A DNA stretch of 64,000 nt from an uncultured Bacteroidales bacterium (GTDB taxonomy: Bacteria > Bacteroidota > Bacteroidia > Bacteroidales > UBA3824). The stretch lies in the NCBI GenBank assembly GCA_937877455.1, contig CALFIU010000044.1, forward strand, positions 15,166-79,165, written 5' to 3'. The position numbers and the translations under genes were made by a program. The notes below the pieces were generated by a model that saw only the letters and a program-made list of their open reading frames with translations, was not told the DNA's origin and did no database searches. Shown in pieces: positions 8,960 through 19,400 of this stretch; within the stretch, counting starts at the first letter, position 1, and the number at the start of each line of letters is the position of its first letter.

Positions 8960-10936
8960 TTAAATTTCAAACGCCAATAGAGAAACATCGTCTGTGCGTT
9001 GGTTGTCGCCACGCCATTCATCGAGGAATTTTTCGAGGTTTTCTTTTTGTTGACTCATACTTAAACTACTGTATTCCAATAATTTAGTTTTGAAATTTTT
9101 TGCCATTAGTTTTCTTTTTTTGTCGCCACCTACTTGGTCGGTGCAGCCGTCAGAAAACAAATATATTCTGTCGCCTTTTTGTAGTCTTATTGGTATGCAC
9201 GAGAAGTTTTCGTTTTTTACGAATCTGCCTATTGGCATTGAGTCGCCTTTTATTGTGTATAATTCGTTGTCGCGTACCATTACCAATGGGCGTTGTGCAC
9301 CAGCAAAGTATCCGCTACGGTAGGTGGTGTCATATATAAGTAGGGCTATGTCCATGCCGTCGCTACGTAATCCGCCTTCTTGGTCAAGACCTAAGGCTTT
9401 GGTTATTTCTTCTCGTAGGCGATTGAGTATTAAATCGGGCATTGGTTCGTTTTCTTGTGATGCTATTAGTTGATTGATAAACGATATTCCCATGCTTGCG
9501 ATTATTGCTCCTGGCACGCCATGTCCTGTACAATCGCCAAGTGCTGCTATTACTTTTGTGCCTATTTTTTTTGCATAATAGAAGTCGCCGCCGACAATGT
9601 TTTTGGGGTGGTAGATTGTAAAAAAATCTTTAAAAATATTTTTGTCTGGCGATACGGCTTGTAGCATTGCATTTTGCAATCTGCTTGCGTATGTTACTCC
9701 TGCTGTTAATTGCTCGTGTGCTTGTGTTATTTCTGTGTTTTTGGCCGTTAACTCGTTGTTTTTTTCTTCGAGAGTGGCTGCTTGATTTTCTATTTTTACT
9801 TTTTGTTTTTCAAGGTTTTCGTTTATAAACTGTAGTTGTTCGTTGAGCATCTGCATGTTTTCGTTTTGTACAAGTATTTCTTCTTTTTGTTGTTGAAGTG
9901 TTTCGTTTTGTACAAGTATTTCTTCCTGACGTGTTTGTAGTTCGGTATTTAGTTTGTCGAGATTGTTTTTTTGTGTAAAAAAATCCTCCATCATTTTGGA
10001 TATTACTCCAAATTCGTTGGTTTCTGTTTTTAATGATTTTATATCATCAGCTTTACCGCTTTTGAACGATGCATCTATTTTTGCGAGAGGTTTGGTGATT
10101 TTTAGTTTTACATAATAGAGTATGGCTAATAAAACGCCTACGCAAAGTAATGATACGAGTAAAAATATTGGTATAAATCTTTCAAACTGACGGCTAAGTG
10201 GGTCGTTATAAGCAAAATACATATAACCTGTTGGTATTTCGCGGTAGTCGTTGAGTTCTCGACATATAACTTTTTTGGGTGCGAGTTTTTGTTCTGCCAT
10301 TTCAACTTCCATTCGGCTAATTACCAATCCAACGTCCATACGTCCGAGGGCGCGACGGTAATCTCTAAGGTCGTCTTCGGATATTTTTTTTACTAAAAAC
10401 ATATATCCTCGTGGTGTTTCGGCTCGTGAGTTTATATCGGCTGCCGATACGAGTGTTGCTCCATAATATACATATATTTCGTTGTTGTGTTGAAGGTAAA
10501 AACATGGAAAACTATTTTCGTAGAATAAGTGGGTAAGTCTTTCGCCTTCAAATGGATAAAATTTTGTTTTACCATATCCATCTGCTTTTTTTTCGTATTT
10601 TCTTTTGCCATCAACAGAGAATAGTGCTACGTCAGCCGATTCATAACTTTCCAACATATATCCTATATTGCTGTCGAGCCATTGTTCATCGCCATTTTGC
10701 ATTGCTTCGTAACATTCGTCCCATGCTGAGTTGTCGTGTATTACATTGGTGTATTGTCGCGATGTTACCAACAGAACTCGGTCTATTAATAGTTCTCTAT
10801 CGTTTTTGGATAGCTGTTCTACAACTTTTAACTGCCTATATTGGTAGATGTAATATAGTACAAGGCACAACAGCATTGTTGCAAGTCCTATTATTGCAAC
10901 GCGCATAACTCCTTTTTGTACCGTTTTTGCCTTCAT
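8960..10936 (-). CDS. CHASE4-HAMP-SpoIIE sensor serine phosphatase
   Basis: The product is 658 residues: TM1 (~11-30), CHASE4-like sensor domain (HDNSAWDECYEAM), TM2 (~255-275), HAMP, a coiled coil with repeated EEILVQNE units (~330-410) and a PP2C-type SpoIIE phosphatase domain. The catalytic motifs are intact: VGGDFYYAKK, GDCTGHGVPGA, LFSDGCTDQ and a terminal TDDVSLLAF. Such enzymes dephosphorylate serine or threonine in partner-switching proteins (anti-sigma antagonists) after sensing an external signal. No anti-sigma or STAS partner is encoded nearby. It is immediately upstream of its degenerate paralogue. A -7 box (TACATTTG, plus-strand 10991-10998) lies 55 nt upstream. Confidence 0.9.
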   Translation of the reverse strand: MKAKTVQKGVMRVAIIGLATMLLCLVLYYIYQYRQLKVVEQLSKNDRELLIDRVLLVTSRQYTNVIHDNSAWDECYEAMQNGDEQWLDSNIGYMLESYESADVALFSVDGKRKYEKKADGYGKTKFYPFEGERLTHLFYENSFPCFYLQHNNEIYVYYGATLVSAADINSRAETPRGYMFLVKKISEDDLRDYRRALGRMDVGLVISRMEVEMAEQKLAPKKVICRELNDYREIPTGYMYFAYNDPLSRQFERFIPIFLLVSLLCVGVLLAILYYVKLKITKPLAKIDASFKSGKADDIKSLKTETNEFGVISKMMEDFFTQKNNLDKLNTELQTRQEEILVQNETLQQQKEEILVQNENMQMLNEQLQFINENLEKQKVKIENQAATLEEKNNELTAKNTEITQAHEQLTAGVTYASRLQNAMLQAVSPDKNIFKDFFTIYHPKNIVGGDFYYAKKIGTKVIAALGDCTGHGVPGAIIASMGISFINQLIASQENEPMPDLILNRLREEITKALGLDQEGGLRSDGMDIALLIYDTTYRSGYFAGAQRPLVMVRDNELYTIKGDSMPIGRFVKNENFSCIPIRLQKGDRIYLFSDGCTDQVGGDKKRKLMAKNFKTKLLEYSSLSMSQQKENLEKFLDEWRGDNQRTDDVSLLAFEI

Positions 10937-11078
10937 ATTGTAAAAATCTTTTTTTATTTTGGCTTATCCAATTTTTAGACCAATACAACGCAAATGTAAA
11001 AAATAATTTGATATTTAAAAAAAATTATTTAAAAGTTGAAAAAAAAGTATTGTGATGTTAATGGTATGTAGAAAAAAA

Positions 11079-11693
11079 TTATTCTGTAAAATAGTCGGTA
11101 CGTGCTTCTATTGCTCTTGAAAGTGTTATTTCATCGGTGTATTCTAAGTCGCCACCAAAGGCTACTCCGCGTGCTATTTGGCTTATTTTTAGATTGTTAC
11201 CTTTAAATAATTTTGAAATATAAAAACATGTTGTATCACCTTCCATATTTGCACTTAGGGCAAAAATTATTTCTTTTATTGTTTGTGTACGAACACGTTC
11301 TTTTAAACTTTCGATATTGAGTTCGCTCGGTCCTATTCCATCTATTGGTGATATAAGTCCACCAAGTATGTGGTAAACACCTTTGTATGTTTCTGTTTGC
11401 TCTATGGCTATGACGTCTCGGATATTTTCTACCACACAAATTATAGAGTGATTTCTTTGTCTGTTGCTACATATTGTGCAGGTGTCATCGTCGGAGAGAT
11501 TGCCACAAATTTTGCAGGTACAAATTTTTTCTTTCATTTGAATTATTGAGTTGGCAAAAGTCTTGACGGTGTTTTCATCACGTTTCAAAAGGTCGAGTAC
11601 CATTCGTAGTGCGGTTTTTCTGCCTATACCCGGTAATTTAGAAAACTGTTCTACTGCATTGGCCAACAATTTTGATGGGATATATTGTTCCAT
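11079..11693 (-). CDS. recR: recombination mediator protein RecR
   Basis: RecR works with RecF and RecO to load RecA on gapped single-stranded DNA. The 204-residue length is standard. The N-terminal HhH (FSKLPGIGRKTALRMV), the four-Cys zinc motif (CKICGNLSDDDTCTIC) and the Toprim region (IICVVENIRDVIAIEQT, YHILGGLISPIDGIGP, TMEGDTT-like) are all visible. It lies 21 nt downstream of a membrane-protein gene. Confidence 0.97.
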   Translation of the reverse strand: MEQYIPSKLLANAVEQFSKLPGIGRKTALRMVLDLLKRDENTVKTFANSIIQMKEKICTCKICGNLSDDDTCTICSNRQRNHSIICVVENIRDVIAIEQTETYKGVYHILGGLISPIDGIGPSELNIESLKERVRTQTIKEIIFALSANMEGDTTCFYISKLFKGNNLKISQIARGVAFGGDLEYTDEITLSRAIEARTDYFTE

Positions 11694-11714
11694 TTGTATG
11701 TTTTGCCTTTTATG

Positions 11715-12464
11715 TTAATTTGCATTTGTTGTTTCGTTGTCGTAATCATTGTGCCAACATAAACCTGCAAGGTAGAAAAAATACATAGAAATGGCTATTA
11801 TGACGTGGCTTATATCAAAATGGTTGAACCATTTGCCTAATGAAAGTTTTGGAGCGAGTACTATTCCTGTTAATGTGGTTGTAAATGTGGCTAACATTAT
11901 TATTAATGCTTCTCGTTTGCGGTGTCTTTGCCATATTTTTATTTGTACGGGCATTGATATTATCCAAAGTGATATGCCTATGTGCATTTCTGCAAACATA
12001 AATGTCATTTTGTATATCATTAGCGATAGCATAGCAATGGTTTCTAATATTGAAAACGAATATAGTATGGCTTGTATTTTTTTACCAAAAAATTTTTCAG
12101 ACCTATAAATCATTGCAAATGTGAAAATTGTTACTGATATGATGTTAAAAATCCAACTTGGAAGTTTTTGGTAGTTGTGTTCGAGTAGGTAAAACCATTG
12201 CGTATTTTCTACTGCATCGGGTAATATATCGGGTTCGTTTTGGAATATATAAGAAAAGGCGTGTGTCATTACTGCGCCCGAGAGTGTACTTATGCCCATT
12301 GCTAAGAAAAAATATGGGTAGAGTTGCATATATCCGCTTGTTTGTGAACGTTGTTTGAGTTTTGCAAATGCGTAAAAACAAACTACCGAAACCAACATAT
12401 CGGTTAGTGCGGTCATTGGTTCGAGGATAGTTAAGCCCCCGATTATTATTTGTGTCTTTTCCAT
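11715..12464 (-). CDS. multi-pass membrane protein of unknown function
   Basis: I do not recognise a named function. The 249-residue protein has about seven hydrophobic segments spread along its length and short charged loops. His and Asp residues near the C-terminus (WFNHFDISHVIIAISMY) resemble the spacing found in seven-TM hydrolases of the CREST type, but this is too weak to assign. It sits between recR and dnaA, 8 nt after dnaA, so it is probably in that transcript. Confidence 0.8.
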   Translation of the reverse strand: MEKTQIIIGGLTILEPMTALTDMLVSVVCFYAFAKLKQRSQTSGYMQLYPYFFLAMGISTLSGAVMTHAFSYIFQNEPDILPDAVENTQWFYLLEHNYQKLPSWIFNIISVTIFTFAMIYRSEKFFGKKIQAILYSFSILETIAMLSLMIYKMTFMFAEMHIGISLWIISMPVQIKIWQRHRKREALIIMLATFTTTLTGIVLAPKLSLGKWFNHFDISHVIIAISMYFFYLAGLCWHNDYDNETTNAN

Positions 12465-12472
12465 TCTAAAAC

Positions 12473-13924
12473 TTAGTACTTCAGTTTTTTCTCCAATTCG
12501 TCAAACGTGTTTTTAAAGTTTTTGTCGGTTTGAATAAGGTCTGCTACTGTTTTGCAGGCGTGTAGTACGGTGCTATGGTCGCGTCCGCCTATCTGTGCGC
12601 CTATGCTTTGTAACGAGGCATTAGTTAGGTTTTTGGCAAAATACATTGCTAACTGACGTGCAAGCACTATTTCGCGTTTACGGGTTTTGGTTTGAAGTAG
12701 TTGTGGATCCATATTGAAATATTCACAGACTACCTTTTGTATATATGTGAGAGAAAATTCTTTTTTTGGTTTTTTTACTATTTTTTCGAGTAAAAATTGA
12801 GCCAATTCGAGAGTTATTTCTTTGCGATTGAGTGTGCTTTGTGCTAAGAGTGAAATTAACGCACCTTCGAGTTCCCTAACGTTTGATACTACTGTGTTGG
12901 CAATGTATTCCAATACGTCTTGTGGAATTTTCATACCATCGTTATAAACTTTTTTCTGTAATATTTCCAACCTTGTTTTATAATCAGGTATTGATAAATC
13001 GGCATTGAGTCCCCATTTAAAACGGCTTAACATTCTTTGTGTTAGACCTTTTAACTCAACAGGCGGACAGTCGGATGTTAAGATTAATTGTTTGCCTGAT
13101 TGGTGTAGTTGGTTGAATATATGAAAAAATGTATCTTGTGTGCGTTGTTTTCCTGCAAATTCTTGTACGTCGTCAAGTATCAATACATCAAGCATTTGGT
13201 AGAAGTGCATAAAGTCAATTGTATTGTTACTTCTTACGGCATCGCTGTATTGTGTTTGAAATCTATTGGCAGATACGTACAGAACGAGTTTTTCTGGGTA
13301 AAGTTCTTTTATAGCGTTCCCGATGGCTTGTGCTAAATGGGTTTTTCCAAGTCCAGATTCTCCAAATATCATAAGTGGGTTAAATGGTGTGCTACCTGGA
13401 TGTTGTGCTATTTCCATTGCGGCACTTCTGCCGAGCCTATTGCACTCGCCTTCTACAAAGTTGTCGAGTGTATAGTTGGGGTTGAGCTGGGAATTTAGGT
13501 TGATTTTTTGTATTCCCGGGATTATAAATGGGTTTCTTATTGCTGGTTCTTGTGGGTTTTTGGCTTGTGTGCTAAATTGTTGTCGTTGGTATGTGTTTGC
13601 AGCAGTTTTTCCAGGTATTACAGATATGCTTTGCGGCACTGCGGCGTGAGTTTTCGTGGGTTTGCGACCGCTGTCAACTACAATGCCATATTCTACTTGT
13701 ACTTGACGACCAAGCACTTCTTTAAATGCTCTTAGAAGTAAATCGATATAGTGCTCTTCAAGATATTCGTAAAAAAAGTGGCTTGGTACTTGTATTTTTA
13801 CAACGTTGGTATCTATTTTTAACGGAATTATGGGCGTAAACCAAGTTTGAAAACTTTGTGCGTTGATGCTGCTTTTTATTATTTGCAGACACTTGTTCCA
13901 TATTTCTCTTTCATTGTTCTCCAT
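12473..13924 (-). CDS. dnaA: chromosomal replication initiator DnaA
   Basis: DnaA binds DnaA boxes at oriC, unwinds the origin and recruits the replicative helicase. The 483-residue protein has domain I (~1-85), a Gln/Pro-rich variable linker, the AAA+ core with Walker A (GESGLGKTHLAQA, ~188) and Walker B (DVLILDDVQE), and domain IV with the DNA-binding signature GGRDHSTVLHA near the end. The AT-rich 219 nt upstream may include origin elements. Confidence 0.98.
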   Translation of the reverse strand: MENNEREIWNKCLQIIKSSINAQSFQTWFTPIIPLKIDTNVVKIQVPSHFFYEYLEEHYIDLLLRAFKEVLGRQVQVEYGIVVDSGRKPTKTHAAVPQSISVIPGKTAANTYQRQQFSTQAKNPQEPAIRNPFIIPGIQKINLNSQLNPNYTLDNFVEGECNRLGRSAAMEIAQHPGSTPFNPLMIFGESGLGKTHLAQAIGNAIKELYPEKLVLYVSANRFQTQYSDAVRSNNTIDFMHFYQMLDVLILDDVQEFAGKQRTQDTFFHIFNQLHQSGKQLILTSDCPPVELKGLTQRMLSRFKWGLNADLSIPDYKTRLEILQKKVYNDGMKIPQDVLEYIANTVVSNVRELEGALISLLAQSTLNRKEITLELAQFLLEKIVKKPKKEFSLTYIQKVVCEYFNMDPQLLQTKTRKREIVLARQLAMYFAKNLTNASLQSIGAQIGGRDHSTVLHACKTVADLIQTDKNFKNTFDELEKKLKY

Positions 13925-14143
13925 CGGTTACAATTAAGTTTTTTCCGTTTTTCTTTGTTGATTTTCGTTGTAAAGGTGGCTAAAAAAAAATTAAAAAAAA
14001 AATTAAAAAAGCTTGTTTGTTTTCAAAATTTTTTATCACGGTAATTATCAGAATGTTACAAAATGTAAATTTTTTATCAAGTTTTTTTTGTTGTTGATAA
14101 TATGTTCAATTTGTTTTTGTCAAACTTGTATTGATGTTGCTGT
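13925..14143. other. AT-rich region upstream of dnaA, weak oriC candidate
   Basis: This gene-free 219-nt stretch has A/T tracts (about 13980-14010) and several TTATC words. One of them, TTATCAACA on the minus strand (14092-14100), differs from the DnaA box TTATCCACA at one position; TTATCACGG and TTATCAAGT are weaker. Origins often lie beside dnaA, but a cluster of strong boxes is not seen. Confidence 0.25.
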
Positions 14144-14635
14144 TTAGCGTGGTAGCTCGCATATTTCCAAATCTTTTATTTCGCCGTTGTCGAGTTTTAG
14201 CCTTAAAGCGGTGCGCATTGCTTGTTGTCCATATTGCCCTGCTGCTCCTGGGTTGACAACAAGGCATCCGTATTTTTGGTCGTACATTACTTTAAGTATG
14301 TGAGAGTGTCCGCATACAAAAATTTGGGGTGGATTGGTTTCTAATACTTTTCTTGCAGCTGGTGAATATTTGCCAGGGTAACCACCTATGTGAGTTATAA
14401 ATACATCTACTCCGTCTGTTATAAATCTTTGTGTTTCTGGATATGCCAGCCGTGTATTGTAATCGTCAATATTACCATAAACAGCGGTTAGTGGTTTTAT
14501 GGCGGCTATTTTGTCGGCAAGTGCTATTGATCCAATGTCGCCTGCATGCCATATTGCATCGCATTTTTCCAAAAAGGGAACAAATTTTTGGTCAAGATGG
14601 TTATGGGTATCAGATATTATACCTATGGTTGTCAT
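14144..14635 (-). CDS. YfcE/MJ0936-type metallophosphodiesterase
   Basis: The 163-residue protein is a calcineurin-like phosphoesterase of the small YfcE family. Metal-binding motifs are in order: GIISDTHNH, WHAGDIGS, VYGNIDDYN, FITHIGGYPG and VCGHSHILK. The family hydrolyses phosphodiesters with two metal ions in the cytoplasm; the natural substrate is generally unknown. Its ATG overlaps the stop codon of xseA (ATGA), which points to translational coupling. Confidence 0.92.
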   Translation of the reverse strand: MTTIGIISDTHNHLDQKFVPFLEKCDAIWHAGDIGSIALADKIAAIKPLTAVYGNIDDYNTRLAYPETQRFITDGVDVFITHIGGYPGKYSPAARKVLETNPPQIFVCGHSHILKVMYDQKYGCLVVNPGAAGQYGQQAMRTALRLKLDNGEIKDLEICELPR

Positions 14636-15873
14636 TTTGTTATTTTTTTTATTTCGGCTTCGGCTTTGCCATCGTAGTAAATTATTGACAGATTGCTTCC
14701 TATGGCGATATTTTGTGTTGAATTTATTACTTCGCCGTTTTGCATGGTGTATGCGTAGCCTTTTTTTAATATGTTAATTGGGTCTTTTAGTTCGGTTTTG
14801 AGTGCGATATTGTCTACTTGGTGCAACTTTTGATTTGCAACACTCTTCATGCTATTATAAATTTTAAGTGTTGAGGTTTCCATGGAGTGTCTTTTTTTGG
14901 TTATAAAGTTGCTTAGCGACGATTTAACTCTGTAAATGGTTTCTAAGTTTTTTTGTTCGGCACGTTTTAATGCGTTGGTTGTTGCACCTTTTATTATTTC
15001 TATTTGCTCTGATAGCATCGAATCACAATTGGCGGCTGTGTCGATTATAAATTGTGCTACGGCTGTTGGTGTTTTGAAATGTTTGTTTGCCACTTCGTCG
15101 GCTATTGAAACATCGCGGTCGTGTCCAATTCCAGTTATTACTGGTAGAGGAAAGTTACAAATTGCTGCACAAACATCGTAGTTGTCGAAACAAGAAAGGT
15201 CTCCTTTGCTGCCACCACCTCTTATTATTGCTACACAATCGAAATATTGGCTAAGTTTTGCAATTTTGTAGAGTTGTAACGGTATGTTTTTTTCTGCCTC
15301 AATGCCTTGCACAGGTGTATTAAAAAGTATTGTGTTGAATTTGTAACCGTATGGGTTAAAAGTAAGTTGGTTGACAAAATCGCCATAGCCAGCTGCGTTT
15401 TCTGACGACAAAATAGCTATGTTTTTTATCAACATTGGTAGTTTTTTTTGTTTGTTTTTTTCGTATATACCTTCTTTTTTTAGCCGTTCTATAGTTTGAC
15501 GACGTTGCATTTCTATTTCGCCAAGTGTATATTCTGGCATAATTCCGCGTACCGAAAAACTAAGACCATATACTTCGCTATACTGTATGGTGGTTTCTAT
15601 CAGTATTTTAATTCCTTTTTCGAGTTTACGACCTGTAACTTGTTCAAAATAAGGGTTAAGTGTTCTAAAAACATTAGCCCATATTGTAGTACGAGCTTGA
15701 GCAGTGGTTGTTCCCAAATCATTATCTTTTTCAACAAGATCGAGGTAGGCATGCCCTGCGGAACTTCGTGTAATCTGGTTTATTTCGGCTGTTACAAGGT
15801 AGGTCGTGTTGAAATTGCGAGCCAAAACTTTTTTTATTAACGTGTTTATTTCGTACAGCGAGTAGATTTCCAT
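14632..15873 (-). CDS. xseA: exodeoxyribonuclease VII large subunit
   Basis: XseA is the catalytic subunit of exonuclease VII, which degrades single-stranded DNA. The 413-residue protein has an N-terminal OB-fold (VTAEINQITRSSAGHAYLDL), the catalytic core (ILSSENAAGYGDFV, CVAIIRGGGSKGDLSCFDNY, PVITGIGHDRDVSIADEVA, KTPTAVAQFI) and a helical C-terminal arm. The usual partner xseB is not adjacent. It is followed by an overlapping phosphodiesterase gene. Confidence 0.96.
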   Translation of the reverse strand: MEIYSLYEINTLIKKVLARNFNTTYLVTAEINQITRSSAGHAYLDLVEKDNDLGTTTAQARTTIWANVFRTLNPYFEQVTGRKLEKGIKILIETTIQYSEVYGLSFSVRGIMPEYTLGEIEMQRRQTIERLKKEGIYEKNKQKKLPMLIKNIAILSSENAAGYGDFVNQLTFNPYGYKFNTILFNTPVQGIEAEKNIPLQLYKIAKLSQYFDCVAIIRGGGSKGDLSCFDNYDVCAAICNFPLPVITGIGHDRDVSIADEVANKHFKTPTAVAQFIIDTAANCDSMLSEQIEIIKGATTNALKRAEQKNLETIYRVKSSLSNFITKKRHSMETSTLKIYNSMKSVANQKLHQVDNIALKTELKDPINILKKGYAYTMQNGEVINSTQNIAIGSNLSIIYYDGKAEAEIKKITK

Positions 15874-15881
15874 AGGTATTT

Positions 15882-16193
15882 TTATTTTTCGCGTATAATG
15901 AAAATGTCTTCGTTGTCTGCTTTCATTTGGTATTGTTCGCGTGCAAATTTAACAAGATTTTTGTTGTTGGTTTTTAAATCGTTAAGTTTTAGCGAATCTT
16001 CTTGTATTTTTTCTGTGTAATATTCTTTTTGGATTGTAAGTTTTTTTCGGTTAGAAAGTTCTTTAACTCTTTCAAAAATAGTATATTGGCTGAAAAAACA
16101 TATATATATTAACATTGCAAGGAAAGTAAACAAATACTTCCTACGTATTATATACGATAATTTACTTTTTAGTTTGATGATAAAGCGTTCCAT
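15882..16193 (-). CDS. DivIC/FtsB-type septum formation protein
   Basis: The chosen start, Met 16193, gives 103 residues: a short cytoplasmic tail, one TM (~23-40, YLFTFLAMLIYICFFSQYTIF) and a coiled coil ending in a conserved KFAREQYQMKADNEDIFIIRE block. DivIC/FtsB bridges FtsL and FtsQ in the divisome. The in-frame extension to 16241 overlaps the promoter (-7 at 16211-16218), so the shorter start is preferred. It lies 8 nt upstream of xseA. Confidence 0.85.
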   Translation of the reverse strand: MERFIIKLKSKLSYIIRRKYLFTFLAMLIYICFFSQYTIFERVKELSNRKKLTIQKEYYTEKIQEDSLKLNDLKTNNKNLVKFAREQYQMKADNEDIFIIREK

Positions 16194-16210
16194 TTGGCAA
16201 AAATTTATTG

Positions 16211-16241
16211 CAAATATATATGTTTTGCGCTCGTTTTGCAA
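16211..16241 (-). promoter_or_regulatory. promoter of the divIC-xseA transcript
   Basis: On the minus strand TTG (16239-16241), 20 nt, TATATTTG (16211-16218). The predicted start of transcription is ~16205, 12 nt before the Met at 16193. Confidence 0.6.
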
Positions 16242-16384
16242 ATTTTAATCGAAAATAAATATATATTTTGATTATAAAAATTTACAAATAAATCTTTTCT
16301 TGTTAAAATGTTGAAAATCAATTATAATTTTAAGAAAAGCAGTCAACAACAGTAAAAAAAACAAAATATTACCTAAAATAAACA

Positions 16385-16413
16385 TTGTTTTAACAAAAAT
16401 TAGATTATATTTG
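16385..16413 (+). promoter_or_regulatory. secA promoter
   Basis: TTG (16385-16387), 18 nt, TATATTTG (16406-16413). The predicted start near 16419 rules out an in-frame TTG start at 16411 and supports the ATG at 16453. Confidence 0.6.
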
Positions 16414-16452
16414 CAGTCTGTAAAAAATACGAACATAATCAAAAACACAATA

Positions 16453-19400
16453 ATGAGTATTTTAAATAGTATCTTAAAAAAATTTTTTGGAGATAAATCG
16501 AGCAAAGATATAAAAAAAATGCTCCCGATTTTGGAAAATATAAAATCGGAATATGCTAAGTTACAATCAATTAGTAACGATGAACTACGCGAAAAAACTC
16601 AAAAGTTGAGACAAGATATTCAAAACGCAATAAAAGCAGAGAACGAAAAACTCAGTGGATTTAAGTTGCGTCTTGACTCTCCAGAACCGCTTACTATCAA
16701 TGAGCAAGAAGAGTTGTATAATGAAATAGAAAAAACCGAAAAAGTAATAGACGAAATTATTGCAACAAAACTTGACGAGATTTTGCCAGAGGCATTTGCA
16801 ATTATTAGGGATACTGCTCGTCGTTTTGCTCAAAACGAAACAATAGAAGTTACTGCTACCCAGTTTGATAGAGATTTTGCCGCAGTAAACGAAGCTGTTA
16901 AAATAGAAGGTGATAAAGCAATTTATAGCAACACTTGGCGTGCTGGTGGCAATATGCTCAAGTGGGATATGGTGCATTACGATGTTCAATTACTTGGAGG
17001 TATTGCACTTCATCAAGGTAAGATTGCGGAAATGGCAACTGGTGAGGGTAAAACCCTCGTTGCAACTTTGCCTGTGTTCTTAAACGCACTTACAGGTCGC
17101 GGTGTTCACGTGGTAACTGTAAACGACTACCTTTCAAAACGAGATAGCGAGTGGATGGGTATGCTTTACCAATTTCACGGACTTAAAGTTGATTGCATAG
17201 ACAAGCATCAACCAAATAGTAGAATGAGGCGACAAGCATACGAGGCTGATATTACATTTGGTACCAACAATGAATTTGGTTTCGATTATCTTCGCGACAA
17301 TATGGCTATTACACCAGACGATTTGGTGCAACGTAATCATATATTTGCAATTGTCGATGAAGTGGACTCGGTTCTTATTGACGATGCCCGTACACCTTTA
17401 ATTATAAGTGGTCCAGTGGCAAGGTCGTCAAACGATATGCAATTGTTTATGGAGATGAAACCAAAAGTAGAAAAACTCGTTGAGCAACAGAAACTTTTGG
17501 TTAATAGAATTTTTAATGATGCTAAAAAATACATTGCGGCTGGCGATTTAGAAAAAGGCGGTATTGCATTACTCAAAGCTTACAAAGGTTTGCCAAAAAG
17601 TAATGCACTTATAAAATATCTTAGCGAAGAAGGTCATAAAGTGCTTTTGCAAAAAACAGAAGGCATTTATATGGCCGAAAACAACAAACGAATGCCAGAA
17701 ATAACCGATGAATTGTATTTCGTTATAGAAGAAAAACAAAAGTCGGTTGACATGACAGAAAAAGGTATAGACCTTATTACAGGTAACAGCGACGACCCAA
17801 CATTTTTTGTATTGCCTGACGTTGGAACCGAAATTGCTGAACTTGAAAATTCTGGACTTTCGGAAGAAGAAAAAACTGCTAAAAAAGATAAACTCCTTAG
17901 CGATTACGCCATAAAATCAGAGCGTATCCACACTATAACTCAATTGTTAAAAGCATACACTATGTTTGAGCGCGACAATGAGTATGTGGTTATGGATAAT
18001 AAGGTTAAGATTGTTGACGAACAAACAGGACGTATTCTTGATGGTCGTAGATATTCCGATGGCTTGCATCAAGCAATAGAAGCAAAAGAAAATGTAACTG
18101 TTGAAGCAGCTACACAGACTTTTGCAACTATTACTTTGCAGAATTATTTCCGTATGTATAAAAAACTTGCAGGTATGACAGGTACTGCGGAAACAGAAGC
18201 AGGAGAATTTTGGGATATTTATAAACTTGATGTTTGCGTTATTCCAACAAACGTTCCTGTAAAACGTAACGATATGGACGACCTTATTTATAAAACTAAA
18301 CGTGAAAAATATAAGGCCGTAATTGCAGAAATTGAACGACTTCACAATGAGGGTCGTCCAGTGCTTGTGGGTACAACATCGGTGGAAGTTTCAGAGTTGT
18401 TGAGCCAAATGCTTAGAGGTAGAAGGCTTGAACATAACGTACTTAATGCCAAACTTCATGCTCGTGAGGCCGAAATTGTTGCTGTGGCTGGTCAAAAAGG
18501 TACAATCACTATTGCAACCAATATGGCAGGACGTGGTACCGACATTAAGTTGAGCAAAGAGGTAAAAGAGGCTGGTGGTCTTGCAATTATTGGTACAGAA
18601 CGTCATGAATCACGTCGTGTAGACCGTCAGTTGCGAGGACGTGCAGGACGACAAGGCGATCCGGGAACTTCGCAATTTTTTGTATCGCTCGAAGATACAC
18701 TAATGAGGCTATTTGGTAGCGATAAAATTGCCAAGTTTATGGATAAGTTGGGTGTTGAAGAAGGTGAAGCTATTCAACATTCGTGGGTTACAAGTTCTAT
18801 TGAACGTGCTCAACGTAAAGTTGAAGAAAACAACTTTGGTATTCGTAAAAGACTCCTTGAATACGACGATGTAATGAACAAACAACGCGAGGTAATTTAT
18901 AAATTACGTCGTAGTGCATTGTTTGGCGATGGTATTGATATTGAGATTATTAACATGCTAAATGCCGCATGTGAAAATGTTGTTAATTCATATCACGATA
19001 CGGGTGATTACGCTGCTTTTTGCTTTGAACTTTCAAAAAGTTTGTCGATGCAAAGCCCAATTTCGGAAGAGGATTTCATAAAACTTACCGACGAAAAAAT
19101 TGCTGATAAAATTTTCGATTTGGGTTGCAACAACATAAAAAACAAAATGAAAATTATCAGCGACCAAGCTTGGCCTGTGATAAAAGAAGTTTATGAAAAA
19201 CATTCGGCACAATACGAATATATTATTATTCCAGTAAGCGACGGACGTAGAGTGTTTAACCTTAGGGTTAATTTAAAACGTGCATACGAAACTCAGGCTC
19301 GTGAGGTTGTAAAAGATTTTGAAAAAGTTGTAATGCTTGTTACCATTGATGAAACATGGAAAGAACATCTTCGTGATCTTGATGACCTTAAGCAATCGGT

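Noticed and set aside
17101..17120. parS-like word GTTCACGTGG in secA
   Set aside because: It lacks the full 16-bp palindrome of parS and lies inside a conserved coding region; chance CACGTG.
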